Shown: positions 45,901 to 55,464, counted from the first letter of the stretch. The stretch: DNA of 64,000 nucleotides from Ceratobasidium sp. AG-K (GCA_037039685.1 JAWNGF010000011.1:248001-312000); one strand, 5' to 3'. Made by a program: numbers and translations. Notes: generated by a model from the letters alone, not told the origin.

Positions 45901-46914
45901 GATCCAAAGAATGAGTACCAAGAAGGAGATCTAGTATGGCTGCTGGGGAAGAACATTCAGACAAAAAGACCATCGAAGAAACTGGATAACAAAAAACACG
46001 GGCCGTTTGTAGTGAAACGAAGAATAGGGTCACACGCTTATGAGCTCGACTTGCCGACAACAATGAGGGTGCACCCTGTTTTCCACATCGACTTGATCAG
46101 CCCTTACAAAGAAGACACAGAGTTCAGCCGAAACCAACCCCGACCACCGCCAATCATAACAGATGAAGGGGAAGAAGAATACGAAGTGGAGAAAATTTTG
46201 GACTGGAAGGAAACAAAGGATGGTCTTTTCTACAGGGTCAGATGGAAGGGCTATGGGAGCGAAGAAGACACAGAACAAAGGGCGGAAGATTTTGGTCACC
46301 TGTCAAAGATCATCAAGGACCTTCTATGCCGACACCCCGAAGCTCCCACGCCATCTAACTACGCTCCTGGAAAGATAAAAGGGGGGAAGGGAACAACCAG
46401 TAGAGATATCTGCAAAACTTGCTACTATTCCAAGAAACACCCCCAACTCTACGCTCTAAATCTTTTTTGTCCTCCACAATGCCTGCTGTCACCCGCTCTA
46501 CCATTGCCAACAACCTCACCCGCGTCCTCGAAGGACCTGCCTTTGCCACGGCAAGGATCCTTGACTCCGGGGCCGCCCTCTACGTCTTCAAGAGGTTGCA
46601 ACAAGGCTCGGGGAGAATGCATTTCAGGGCCTCGGACGACATCCTCCACTCAGACCTGGGGGAATTCCAGTGGGTCGGAAAAAAATGGCCGACACGTATG
46701 CAGCTACTACGAAAGGACATATTCGTCTGCCGGGGGTGCGCCGCATTCCAGGTCTCGGAGGTCGTTCTCCTCTCCACCCACATGCTTGGGGTGGTTGAAT
46801 GGGGACAAGAAGGGGCTTACTCAAGCGAGTGGGTACCAGGGTACGATGGGAGGCAACCAACACTGCGACCCCGATGGAACGACGCCTGGGACGCCAACTA
46901 CGAGAGGGACTTGA
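43000..46914 (+). CDS. pol: Pol polyprotein, inner element (protease, RT, RNase H, integrase, chromodomain)
   Basis: The frame is open from the slip site; the coordinate given is the first position after gag and is not an ATG. Domains by residue from 43000: aspartic protease LIDSGAS (Asp 40); reverse transcriptase with DLRMGFNNIRI, MPFGLKNAP and YIDD (346-349); RNase H with ETDASG (Asp 495) and YTDHRNL; integrase zinc region HH...CETC from about 709; integrase core FDFVVKLP (Asp 778), ISDRGTTF and the Glu in ITERINQW; chromodomain EYEVEKILDWK through RVRWKGYGSEEDTE (about 1057-1105). A chromodomain at the C-terminus defines chromoviruses and usually directs insertion to marked chromatin. The last 180 residues are low complexity and overlap the third ORF. 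Every catalytic motif checked is intact. Confidence 0.95.
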   Translation: MCGETKKPATETMYFRATNESTIVYANVAGITEPIPTLIDSGASKNFLDISWARSNNIPLMELSTPRRVIGIQGKELSHQIRFKARLEIEVEGRTFKQVFFAMPTGETKLILGLEWLEESNPVIDWKTKHISWQTEAIQARTASIDDLPEEFKEFADVFSEEKFKRIPDHRPYDCAIDFKDGAELPKPARPIPLSPAESIALREYLDEEIAAGKIRPSKSPIASPCFFVKKPIDPKNPEAVRQLRLVQDLRGVNAITKDDRFPMPLMEDLLDKIKDAKIFSKIDLRMGFNNIRIREGDEWKTAFRTKEGLFEYVVMPFGLKNAPAIFQRYMNHIFHDLIDVCVIVYIDDILVFSKDRSQHAVDVRKVLKILLEENLFAKLPKCEFFVTKLTYTGLGISDSGISMEEEKVKAIKEWKEPRTVKQVQAFLGFANFYRRFVPNFSRLAKPLTTLTRKENKWEWGNDQQEAFEALKTEISKEPTLRHPNPDKPFFLETDASGVAMGAILSQRQDDGYLHPIAFLSKSFNEAQLNYDVHDKELMAIIESLTHWRLYLEGTRDPITIYTDHRNLQFWKEARTFNRRHARWHQLLASYNFDIIYRPGILSSKPDLLSRRSDHEDIPTPEQVMISVERFKGFMGQIDTNIIESIREAQETDEGLAQIKEICKSRETLPKTLQHSAKDYDFKEGLLWFKGRIYVPEDKEARLAIMRVHHDSKIAGHQGQARTLELISRRYFWPGMKQSINRYVESCETCQRTKGSKQIVPIKPLEIPKGPWEDIAFDFVVKLPKSRGSDSILVVVDRFSRMAHFIPCKESHTASDLANLFVTNVWKLHGFPKSTISDRGTTFNSKLMKAIYEKIGTSPGFSTAYHPQTDGITERINQWMEGWLRSFVNYRQDDWADLLPIAEFSYNLQKHRVTGSSPFEIVYGREPLWNISSEESAVPEANSITGKWRKIHDEAIASMETQRLPEEDPKNEYQEGDLVWLLGKNIQTKRPSKKLDNKKHGPFVVKRRIGSHAYELDLPTTMRVHPVFHIDLISPYKEDTEFSRNQPRPPPIITDEGEEEYEVEKILDWKETKDGLFYRVRWKGYGSEEDTEQRAEDFGHLSKIIKDLLCRHPEAPTPSNYAPGKIKGGKGTTSRDICKTCYYSKKHPQLYALNLFCPPQCLLSPALPLPTTSPASSKDLPLPRQGSLTPGPPSTSSRGCNKARGECISGPRTTSSTQTWGNSSGSEKNGRHVCSYYERTYSSAGGAPHSRSRRSFSSPPTCLGWLNGDKKGLTQASGYQGTMGGNQHCDPDGTTPGTPTTRGT

Positions 46915-47243
46915 GCGACTGGAAGCTGGAAAGGGGAAGGTACCAGAAGGAGAAGTTCGAGTGGGCGCCTAACTGGTGGAAGTGGGAGGAAGCGGACGTT
47001 TCAGCATGGAAAGAGGCGGAGCCAGACGTGCGACAATGGGACAAGGAGTTTGTGGAGGTTCAGAAAAGGGTTTTGGACTGGTCCAAGGCTGACTGGACAA
47101 AGGAGGAGACATGGGAAGAATGGGAGAAGTTCTCGGACAAACCGGGGAACACCGTGTTCAATCCCATCGACCTAACGCTGGAGGAAGAGGAAGGGCTTGA
47201 GGAATTTATGCTAAGGAAAGGGAAGGACTGCACGGTGCAGTAA
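46479..47243 (+). CDS. Third ORF of the gypsy element, inner copy (about 254 aa)
   Basis: The ATG at 46479 opens a frame overlapping the 3' end of pol by 436 nt in another register. The protein starts MPAVTRSTIANNLTRVLEGP, has FVCRGCAAFQVSEVVLLSTH in the middle, and is strongly Trp- and Glu-rich toward the end (FEWAPNWWKWEE, WTKEETWEEWEKF). No signal peptide or membrane segment is visible, so it is not an obvious envelope protein. The sequence is kept largely identical in the outer copy apart from one frameshift, which supports real coding. Function is unknown. Confidence 0.7.
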   Translation: MPAVTRSTIANNLTRVLEGPAFATARILDSGAALYVFKRLQQGSGRMHFRASDDILHSDLGEFQWVGKKWPTRMQLLRKDIFVCRGCAAFQVSEVVLLSTHMLGVVEWGQEGAYSSEWVPGYDGRQPTLRPRWNDAWDANYERDLSDWKLERGRYQKEKFEWAPNWWKWEEADVSAWKEAEPDVRQWDKEFVEVQKRVLDWSKADWTKEETWEEWEKFSDKPGNTVFNPIDLTLEEEEGLEEFMLRKGKDCTVQ

Positions 47244-47272
47244 GTCCATTCAGGTCCCCCAAATGGACTCAT

Positions 47273-47284
47273 AGGGGGGAGTAA
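47273..47284 (+). other. Polypurine tract, inner element
   Basis: AGGGGGGAGTAA lies immediately before the TG of the 3' LTR. It is the expected plus-strand primer for reverse transcription. The AA next to TG mirrors the TT after the 5' LTR. Confidence 0.8.
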
Positions 47285-47741
47285 TGTTGTGAGCCAGCTC
47301 ACTCCATCGGACTCGCCTGTTCTCTCGCCCTCCTGTTCCCTTCTTTTGTGTCGTGTTTCTGTTTCCGCTTGCCGCGTTGCCACCTTCTTGTGGTTATTCT
47401 GTTACATTGTGTAACGCGGCTGTGCTTTGTACGAGTCATGTCTGTTCATACAGCATGACTCACATGGACACTCCTGACTGGCTGTTCTGTGTGACTCGTG
47501 TGGCTGCGCCTCGTATGACTCGGCCACTTCTTGAATATATATAGAGGACCAACAAGCCTGGTAACCCCAGCTTGTTTTGTCTCGTCAAAACATCCCCTCT
47601 GAGTGACACTTAGAACCACCCCTACCCTCAAGAGCCTACAGACGCTTAAGTGTGTTGCGGTTCAAGAGGTCACTTAGGTCTTAGTGCCGTCCACTCCCCA
47701 TCGCGGCTTGTCTCATAGCCACCAAGAAGAAGCTTACGACA
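47285..47741 (+). repeat. Inner element, 3' LTR (457 bp)
   Basis: It starts TGTTGTGAG (C to T versus the 5' LTR) and ends TTACGACA. It differs from the 5' LTR at about three positions by eye. Confidence 0.93.
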
Positions 47742-47746
47742 AGCTG

Positions 47747-48375
47747 CCACTCACTGGGCACAAGTACTCTTGCAATCGCTCAACCAAAGGGAAAATAACC
47801 AAAACCTTACCTCATGGGGAAGTTTCAAGGCTCACTTCATGGAACAATTCAGCAACCCCAACAAGAAAGCTAAAGCCGAATCGGATATCCGAAAATGCAA
47901 ACAGAACAACTCTGTAGCAAACTATGCTTCGGAATTCCGATACCTTCTGGTAGACGTAAATTGGGGACAGGAAGCGCTGATCAACCAATTCAAGGAAGGG
48001 TTGAAGCCTGAAGTGAAAACCGAACTCGCTCGTTTCGAGCTAACCCTGATCAATGAAGATGGGACAGAACGAGAACTTTCCCTCGACCGGTGGATCTCAA
48101 TCGCAATCTCTATTGACCAGAAATTGCAACAAATCAAGACCTCGACAGGGAAGAAGGCAGCCCAGCCGACCACTAACGGACAATCTTCTACAAAGCGGCT
48201 GCCTGACGAAGTTTACAAAGCAAGGATAGCAACCAACCGCTGCCTGAAGTGCGGACAGGAAGGACACCGTTCATTCAAATGCCCGTCCAAGGAATGGATA
48301 ACGACGGAACCTAGCGTCAAAGGAAGGGAGGCAACAATTACGGAAGACTCGGGAAAAGAAGGGGTCTCCCTCTAA
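47747..48375 (+). pseudogene. Outer gag, 3' part (disrupted)
   Basis: It resumes the outer gag at THWAQVLLQSLNQ after the AGCTG duplication. It contains SFKAHFMEQFSNPNKKAKAE, LVDVNWGQEALINQFKEGLK and the zinc knuckle CLKCGQEGHRSFKC, ending with TAA at 48373-48375. GGGAAAA is at 48351-48357 in the same register as in the inner copy. It is orphaned from its 5' half by the nested element. Confidence 0.9.
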
Positions 48376-48377
48376 CT

Positions 48378-51300
48378 GTGTGTGGAGAGACCAAGAAACC
48401 GGCAATGGAAGCAATGTACTTTAGAGCGACAAATGAATCTACCATTGTTTACGCAAACGTTGCCGGAATCACAGAACCTATACCAACCCTCATCAATTCT
48501 GGAGCATCAAAGAACTTCCTGGACATTTCGTGGGCTCGATCCAACAACATTCCACTCATGGAACTCTCCACTCCTAAAAGAGTAATTGGAATCCAGGGGA
48601 AAGAACTCTCTCACCAAATACGTTTCAAAGCAAAGCTGGAACTAGAAGTAGAGAGAAGAACTTTCAAACAAGTCTTCTTCGCGATGCCCACTGGAGAAAC
48701 TAAACTTATCCTCGGACTGGAATGGTTAGAAGAATCAAACCCTGTCATCGATTGGAAAACAAAGCACATATCATGGCGAACAGAAGCCATTCAAGCAAGG
48801 ACGGCCTCAATAGACGACCTGCCCGAAGAATTCAAGGAATTTGCCGACGTCTTCAGCGAAGAAAAATTCAAGAGAATCCCTGATCATCGCCCATACGACT
48901 GCGCCATCGACTTCAAGGATGGAGCTGAACTTCCGAAACCAGCCAGACCTATCCCACTCTCTCCGGCAGAGTCAATTGCTCTGAGAGAATACTTGGATGA
49001 AGAAATCGCAGCAGGGAAAATCCGTCCAAGCAAATCACCCATTGCATCACCTTGCTTCTTTGTCAAAAAACCGATCGACCCCAAAAATCCAGGGGCAGTT
49101 CGCCAACTACAACTTGTTCAAGATCTCAGAGGAGTAAACGCCATTACGAAGGACGACAGATTCCCAATGCCCCTGATGGAAGACCTCTTGGATAAAATCA
49201 AGGACGCAAAAATTTTCTCCAAAATCGATTTGCGCATGGGATTCAACAATATCAGAATCAGGGAAGGAGACGAATGGAAGACAGCTTTCAGAACAAAAGA
49301 AGGACTATTCGAATATGTCGTCATGCCGTTTGGACTGAAAAACGCGCCCGCCATATTCCAAAGATATATGAACCACATCTTCCATGATCTTATCGACGTA
49401 TGTGTCATAGTATATATCGACGACATCCTAGTCTTCTCTAAGAACAGAAGTCAACATACTGTGGATGTCAGGAAGGTGCTAAAAATCTTGCTGGAAGAAA
49501 ATCTATTCGCAAAGCTTCCAAAATGCGAATTCTTTGTCACCAAATTGACATATACTGGACTTGGAATCAGCAATTCAGGCATCTCTATGGAGGAAGAAAA
49601 AGTCAAGGCAATAAAGGAATGGAAGGAACCAAGAACGGTCAAACAAGTTCAGGCGTTCCTAGGATTCGCAAATTTCTACAGAAGATTCGTTCCAAATTTC
49701 AGCCGTTTAGCAAAGCCCCTGACAACCTTAACAAGAAAGGAGAACAAATGGGAATGGGGAAACGATCAACAGGAAGCTTTTGAGGCCCTAAAAACAGAAA
49801 TCAGCAAAGAGCCTACTCTACGCCATCCAAACCCTGACAAACCCTTTTTTTTGGAAACGGATGCAAGTGGAGTAGCAATGGGAGCAATCTTGTCGCAAAG
49901 ACAAGACGATGGCTACTTACACCCTATTGCTTTTCTTTCAAAGTCTTTCAACAAGGCTCAACTCAACTACGACGTCCACGATAAAGAACTTATGGCTATC
50001 ATAGAATCTTTAACACATTGGAGGCTATACCTTGAAGGAACAAGGGACCCTATCACTATCTACACCGATCATAGGAACCTACAATTCTGGAAGGAAGCAA
50101 GAACGTTCAACCGTCGACACGCAAGATGGCACCAATTGCTTGCTTCCTATAACTTTGACATCATTTATCGCCCTGGAATCCTGTCATCTAAACCGGACCT
50201 GTTGTCAAGACGATCAGACCATGAAGACATCCCGACGCCTGAACAAGTTATGATATCTGTCGAAAGGTTCAAGGGATTTATGGGACAAGTAGACACAGAC
50301 ATCATAGAAACTATCAAGGAAGTGCAAGAAACAGAGGAAGGATTGGCACAAATCAAAGAAATCTGCACATCAAGGGAAACATTACCAAAAACCCTACAAC
50401 ACAGCGCAAAAGATTATGATTTCAAGGAGGGACTATTATGGTTCAAAGGAAGGATCTACGTACCAGAGGATAAGGAATCCAGACTGGCCATCATGCGAAT
50501 GCATCACAACTCAAAAATCGCAGGACATCAAGGACAAGCTAGAACACTGGAACTAATATCAAGAAGGTACTTCTGGCCAGGGATGAAGCAAAGCATAAAC
50601 AGATACGTGGAGTCCTGCGAGACCTGCCAGCGGACAAAGGGATCGAAGTCAATAGTCCCGATCAAGCCTCTGGAGATTCCAAAGGGACCGTGGGAAGACA
50701 TAGCGTTCGACTTTGTGGTAAAGTTACCAAAATCCAGAGGATCAGATAGCATCTTAGTAGTGGTGGACCGATTCTCAAGAATGGCGCATTTCATACCCTG
50801 CAAAGAATCTCACACGGCAAGCGACCTTGCAAATCTTTTTATCACAAATGTTTGGAAATTGCACGGTTTCCCAAAGAGCACGATCTCAGACCGAGGGACT
50901 ACTTTCAATTCCAAACTTATGAAAGCCATTTACGAGAAGATTGGAACTAGCCCAGGTTTCAGTACTGCCTACCACCCCCAAACGGATGGAATAACGGAGA
51001 GAATCAATCAATGGATGGAGGGCTGGCTACGATCGTTCGTCAACTACCGGCAGGATGATTGGGCGGACTTATTACCGATTGCGGAGTTCAGCTATAATCT
51101 ACAGAAGCATTGCGTAACAGGTAATTCCCCTTTCGAAATTGTCTACAGGAAGGAACCACTGTGGAACATCTCAGCGGAAGAATCAGCGGTTCCAGAAGCA
51201 AACAACATCACAGGAAAATGGCGTAAAATCCACGACGAAGCAATTGCATCTATGGAAATCCAAAGGCTCCCAGAAGAAGAGCCAAAGAGCAAGTACCAAG

Positions 51301-52292
51301 AAGGAGATCTAGTATGGCTACTCGGAAAGAACATTCAAACAAAAAGACCATCTAAGAAACTGGACAACAAAAAGCACGGACCATTTGTCGTGAAGCGACA
51401 GATAGGATCACACGCTTATGAGCTCGATCTGCCGGCAACAATGAGGGTGCACCCTGTTTTCCACGTCGATTTGCTCAGCCCTTACAAGGGAGACACCGAA
51501 TTCAGCCGCAACCAACCCCGACCACCGCCGGTCATAACGGAGGAAGGGCAAGAAGAATATGAAGTAGAGAAGATCTTGGACTGGAAGGAAACAAAGGACG
51601 GCCTTTTTTACAGGGTCAGATGGAAGGGTTATGGAAGTGAAGAAGACACAGAGCAAAGGGCGGAAGATTTTGGTCACCTGTCAAAGATCATCAAGGACCT
51701 TCTACACCGACACCCCGAAGCTCCCACGCCATCTAACTACGCTCCAGGAAAGATAAAAGGGGGGAGGGGAACAACCAATAGAGACATCTGCAAAACTTGC
51801 ATCTACTCCAAGCTTCACCCCTTGCTCAACTCACTAAATCTTTTCTGCTCCCCACAATGCCTGCCGTCTCCCGCTCCACCATCGTCAACAACCTCACCCG
51901 TGTCCTGGACGGGCCAGCATTCGCTACGGCAAGAATCCTTGACGCTGGGGCCGCTCTCTACGTCTTCAAAAGGTCCCAGCAAGGCTCAGGAAGAATGCAC
52001 TTTAGGGCGGCAGACGACGTTCTCCACTCGGACTTGGGCGAATTCCAGTGGGTCGGCAAAAAATGGCCGACAAGAATGCAGCTCGCAAGAAAGGACATTT
52101 TTGTCTGTCGAGGATGCGCGGCCTTCCAAGTGTCAGAGGTGGTCCTGCTATCCACCCACATGCTTGGAGTTGTGGAATGGGGACAAGAAGGGGCATATTC
52201 GAGCGAATGGGTACCAGGCTACGACGGAAGGCAACCAACGCTGCGACCTAGGTGGAACGACGCCTGGGATGCCAACTATGAAAGGGACCTGA
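48378..52292 (+). CDS. pol: Pol polyprotein, outer element (protease Asp replaced by Asn)
   Basis: It is the same length and domain order as the inner pol and uninterrupted. The protease motif reads LINSGAS: the codon at 48495-48497 is AAT where the inner copy has GAT, removing the catalytic aspartate that retroviral-type proteases require. RT (YIDD), RNase H (ETDASG), integrase and chromodomain motifs are otherwise intact. QLQLVQDLRG differs from the inner QLRLVQDLRG. With gag split upstream, this frame probably has no route to translation by frameshift. Confidence 0.92.
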   Translation: MCGETKKPAMEAMYFRATNESTIVYANVAGITEPIPTLINSGASKNFLDISWARSNNIPLMELSTPKRVIGIQGKELSHQIRFKAKLELEVERRTFKQVFFAMPTGETKLILGLEWLEESNPVIDWKTKHISWRTEAIQARTASIDDLPEEFKEFADVFSEEKFKRIPDHRPYDCAIDFKDGAELPKPARPIPLSPAESIALREYLDEEIAAGKIRPSKSPIASPCFFVKKPIDPKNPGAVRQLQLVQDLRGVNAITKDDRFPMPLMEDLLDKIKDAKIFSKIDLRMGFNNIRIREGDEWKTAFRTKEGLFEYVVMPFGLKNAPAIFQRYMNHIFHDLIDVCVIVYIDDILVFSKNRSQHTVDVRKVLKILLEENLFAKLPKCEFFVTKLTYTGLGISNSGISMEEEKVKAIKEWKEPRTVKQVQAFLGFANFYRRFVPNFSRLAKPLTTLTRKENKWEWGNDQQEAFEALKTEISKEPTLRHPNPDKPFFLETDASGVAMGAILSQRQDDGYLHPIAFLSKSFNKAQLNYDVHDKELMAIIESLTHWRLYLEGTRDPITIYTDHRNLQFWKEARTFNRRHARWHQLLASYNFDIIYRPGILSSKPDLLSRRSDHEDIPTPEQVMISVERFKGFMGQVDTDIIETIKEVQETEEGLAQIKEICTSRETLPKTLQHSAKDYDFKEGLLWFKGRIYVPEDKESRLAIMRMHHNSKIAGHQGQARTLELISRRYFWPGMKQSINRYVESCETCQRTKGSKSIVPIKPLEIPKGPWEDIAFDFVVKLPKSRGSDSILVVVDRFSRMAHFIPCKESHTASDLANLFITNVWKLHGFPKSTISDRGTTFNSKLMKAIYEKIGTSPGFSTAYHPQTDGITERINQWMEGWLRSFVNYRQDDWADLLPIAEFSYNLQKHCVTGNSPFEIVYRKEPLWNISAEESAVPEANNITGKWRKIHDEAIASMEIQRLPEEEPKSKYQEGDLVWLLGKNIQTKRPSKKLDNKKHGPFVVKRQIGSHAYELDLPATMRVHPVFHVDLLSPYKGDTEFSRNQPRPPPVITEEGQEEYEVEKILDWKETKDGLFYRVRWKGYGSEEDTEQRAEDFGHLSKIIKDLLHRHPEAPTPSNYAPGKIKGGRGTTNRDICKTCIYSKLHPLLNSLNLFCSPQCLPSPAPPSSTTSPVSWTGQHSLRQESLTLGPLSTSSKGPSKAQEECTLGRQTTFSTRTWANSSGSAKNGRQECSSQERTFLSVEDARPSKCQRWSCYPPTCLELWNGDKKGHIRANGYQATTEGNQRCDLGGTTPGMPTMKGT

Positions 52293-52620
52293 GCGACTGG
52301 AAGCTAGAAAGGGGAAGGTACCAGAAGGAGAAGTTCGAATGGGCGCCCAACTGGTGGAAATGGGAGGAAGTGGACGTGTCAGCATGGAAGGAGACGGAGC
52401 CAGACGTGCGACAATGGGACAAGGAGTTCGTGGAGGCTCAAGAAAGGGTTTTGGACTGGTCCAAGCTGATTGGACAAAGGAGGAGACGTGGGAGGAATGG
52501 GAGAAGTTCTCGGACGAGCCGGGGAACACCGCGTTCAATCCCATCAACCTGACCTTGGAGGAAGAGGAAGGGCTTGAGGAGTTCATGCTGAGGAAAGGAA
52601 AGGACTGCGCGGTGCAGTAA
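51857..52620 (+). pseudogene. Third ORF of the gypsy element, outer copy (frameshifted)
   Basis: It starts MPAVSRSTIVNNLTRVLDGP and parallels the inner third ORF until WSK. There a G is missing (CCAAGCTGATTGG versus CCAAGGCTGACTGG, near 52,465) and the frame is lost. The remaining C-terminal part (WTKEETWEEWEKF to the stop at 52620) reads in a different frame. Confidence 0.75.
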
Positions 52621-52649
52621 GTCCATTCAGGTCCCCCAAATGGACTCAT

Positions 52650-52661
52650 AGGGGGGAGTAA
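52650..52661 (+). other. Polypurine tract, outer element
   Basis: AGGGGGGAGTAA directly abuts the 3' LTR, identical to the inner copy. Confidence 0.8.
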
Positions 52662-53118
52662 TGTCGTGAGCCAGCTCACTCCATCGGACTCGCCTGTTGT
52701 CTCGCCCTCCTGTTCCCTTCTTTTGTGTCGTGTTTCTGTTTCCGCTTGCCGCGTTGCCACCTTCTTGTGGTTATTCTGTTACATTGTGTAACGCGGCTGT
52801 GCTTTGTACGAGTCATGTCTGTTCATACAGCATGACTCACATGGACACTCCTGACTGGCTGTTCTGTGTGACTCGTGTGGCTGCGCCTTGTATGACTCGG
52901 CTACTTCTTGAATATATATAGAGGACCAACAAGCCTGGTAACCCCAGCTTGTTTTGTCTCGTCAAAGCATCCCCTTTGAGTGACACTTAGAACCACCCCT
53001 ACCCTCAAGAGCCTACAGACGCTTAAGTGTGTTGTGGTTCAAGAGGTCACTTAGGTCTTAGTGCCGTCCACTCTCCATCGCGGCTTGTCTCTTAGCCAAC
53101 AACAAGAAGCTTACGACA
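52662..53118 (+). repeat. Outer element, 3' LTR (457 bp)
   Basis: It shares diagnostic variants with the 5' LTR at 38657 and is followed by the target duplication CCCAT (53119-53123). Confidence 0.93.
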
Positions 53119-55464
53119 CCCATAATCCTAGCATGTAAATCTTCAATTCTGTATGTACAATTGCTGCAATAAGTTACTTACCCGAATGCCACCATTATTG
53201 AACTCCTGGCGCTGGTCCACTGGGTAAAAACTGTCAGCACGCCCAAGCTTATTCACAACAAGCCCATGCTTCAAGATGACATCGCTTGGATGTATGCATC
53301 AGGATAGTCCAAATCACCAAAGGTATTTTCACTTACCGGACAGCTGGCGTTGTTTCGTGTATCAGGAGTTGTAGCAACTCAAATACTTCCTTGGCATAGT
53401 TGCTGTTGCCTGCACCAATGAAGTAAAATAGCAGCTCCGGTAGGAGCGCCTCGATACGATCAATATCGCCATGCTTGTATGCACGTCGGACTGAATAATA
53501 TAGCAATAGGTCCCGCTGACGCTGAATAATTACCTGTTGCATTTCGTCATCGGACTTTTCGAGTTTGAGAGCCCCAGATGAAGCATGGCCGCAGAGAGCA
53601 TCGGAAGCAAGTTGATAGACATCATTAGCTGTATGACCCTTTATCCAAGCGCTGATGTCGTCGCCAGTTTTGCAGCCAGTCAGATGCATAAACAATCCTC
53701 GAAAGTGAGCCTCGGCTTCGTGCAGCAAGAATTCATCGACAGTGTGGGAATCCAGGCGCTTCTTGCCGGCGACTTTTTGTAAACCAGTGCGTGAGAGTAG
53801 AATAATATCGCCGCCAAAGGTTGGCCCTGTGTTAGCGCCTCGGAATGCTTCAAGAATCGAATGCCCGAGTGTCATCTGAGCGTGAAAGCCTCCATAGATG
53901 AAAAGGAATGGGTCACAGTGATTTATACTATTAATGCTCTCCTGCCGATATGATTTAACTTGTCGGCAATGCTGGGCGGTCATTTGATCACCAACCCAGA
54001 TGACGAGTCGCTCCAGTGCCAAGCGTGAACGCTCGGGTTCGGTGTCGAGCCCCAAGTACTTTAGGGCGAAAGGAATAACCTGCGAGTTGCCCGAGTAGCT
54101 AGATTCATCAATGTTAGTTGTCGGGAGCATATATTGACGCAACCGATGCTCTGGGCCGTGAGGGAGTTGTTGGGGACCAGTTGGACGTTTAAGCTTGTCC
54201 GACTTCCATATGTCGGACAATGAAAGCTCGGGGATCATGCGGAAAAGGTCGAGGACGTCGTGAATGGAGCTGATCCGATTGTACTTCTTGTGCACCGGAT
54301 TCAACAAATCGCTCCAGGCAAGGCGTGAGGCTGTTCCAGCAATTCGCTGTGCCTTGAGTGTTCGATTAAACGGCTGAAAATCATCGGGGTTCATCAGTGC
54401 TCGGGCCGAGTCAGGATAAATGTAGACTTTTGTTGCCGTCCCGTTGTCTGAAACCGACTGGTTGTCGCCATGCTGAGACGCTACGGGATAAGTAACCCGG
54501 ATGTTATCGTGTGAAGCACCATAGGGTTTTTCTCGTACAGCGAGGCGTGCCTGGTTACGAATGTCGACAGAAAGATTCGATATTGTCCGGCGCATCCACG
54601 AGTAGCTCATCGTGATTCCAGCCTGCTGAAGGAGGTCGACAATGTCCTTGTTGGTGTGTTTGGCCTGTACATAGACCGATAGATACTTTTGTAAAACATT
54701 TCGCTGACGATTTAAGCGAAATGCCATGGATGTGACTTGGAAAACAATGTTCTAACTGTCGATTAACTATCGCACTGGCTCAAGTGTTTGCTACATACAA
54801 AATGCGGATGCTTTTTCTTTGGTTTCTTATAAGTAATTAGTGCCTCATCCACGTCCTCGTCTTCATCCTCCTCCTCGTCATCCTCGTCCATCGCGCTTCC
54901 CGTCAGTCCGCTCAGCATGTCGTAGAGCTCGGGGCAGGTCATCTTGATCTGGTCGTGCAGGGATGTCGATGTAATCGTCGCCATATAGTCTGTGTTAGCT
55001 AACTGGCTCTGGTCAATAGTTTACCCCTCGGAAAACTTGCTGAGCTCGTTCTTGAAGGTTTCCTGGACGGTTGCGGAAGCGAATCGCTGGATTGCCTTTG
55101 AGCCCGCTACTGGGCGTTTTCCGTGGCCGCTCGGAGGTCGCGACGGTCGATAGGCGTTGTTGAGGAAAGCGCGAAGGTTGTCGGTCTCGTAGATGCTGGC
55201 TCGCGCTCGCATCGCCCGATTGGAACCCCGTAAGGCCGAGTCCCCATAGCAGATTGCCACCAAACAGTCTCCAAACGTCGCCCCTAGTGTCTCCAGCAAC
55301 TCGAGTGCACGCTCGCAGCTGTCGCGGACCGTTTCTTCCGGAGAGAGCGCGGGAGGTGGCGATTCGGGCGACGGCGACGAAGATCTCGCCCGGAAATGCG
55401 AATTTCGAGGAGCGGATTGCGCGCGTCGAAGAGAAGAGGTCTTAGAACGAGTTTGTCCTAGCAT
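53119..55464 (-). pseudogene. DUF6589 gene, 5' part, split by the gypsy insertion
   Basis: From an ATG at 55464 (MLGQTRSKTSSLRRAQ) the frame runs as exons to 54799, 54751-53337, 53284-53182 and 53127-53119, where the retrotransposon interrupts. Introns keep phase. A single in-frame TAA at 55021-55023 separates LSKFSEG from the continuing frame (YMATITSTSLHDQIKMTCPE), and no intron of usual size removes it. Family-typical blocks follow: NVLQKYLSVYVQAKHTNKDI, LLQQAGITMSYSWMRRTI, MLPTTNIDESSYSGN, VIWVGDQMTAQHCRQVKSY, FLFIYGGFHAQMTLGHSILE, and near the break SFYPVDQRQEFNNGG. The acidic tract DEDDEEEDEDEDVDE is unusual. The function of DUF6589 is not established. It lies tail to tail with the helicase. 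Confidence 0.8.

Larger units (their letters stand above)
40516..47741 (+). mobile_element. Inner Ty3/gypsy chromovirus, nested in the outer gag (7,226 bp)
   Basis: It is flanked by AGCTG (40511-40515 and 47742-47746). LTRs are 40516-40972 and 47285-47741, 457 bp each with about three differences by eye. It contains uninterrupted gag, pol and third ORF, an apparently wild-type protease motif, the slip site and the polypurine tract. It looks structurally complete. The same family as the outer copy, it inserted later. Confidence 0.94.
38657..53118 (+). mobile_element. Outer Ty3/gypsy chromovirus (Tf1/sushi-like), with a second copy nested inside
   Basis: The block starts TGTCGTGAG, ends TTACGACA and is flanked by CCCAT. 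Its own parts are LTR 38657-39113, gag 5' part 39144-40515, gag 3' part from 47747, pol 48378-52292, a third ORF to 52620, a polypurine tract and LTR 52662-53118. Without the nested element and one duplicated 5-mer it measures about 7.23 kb. The two LTRs are each 457 bp and differ at about four positions by eye, so insertion was recent. It cannot make Gag because gag is split by the nested copy, and the protease Asp is Asn. Confidence 0.93.

Noticed and set aside
46479..47243. Third gypsy ORF as an envelope gene
   Set aside because: No signal peptide, transmembrane segment or furin-like site is visible; it is left as function unknown.
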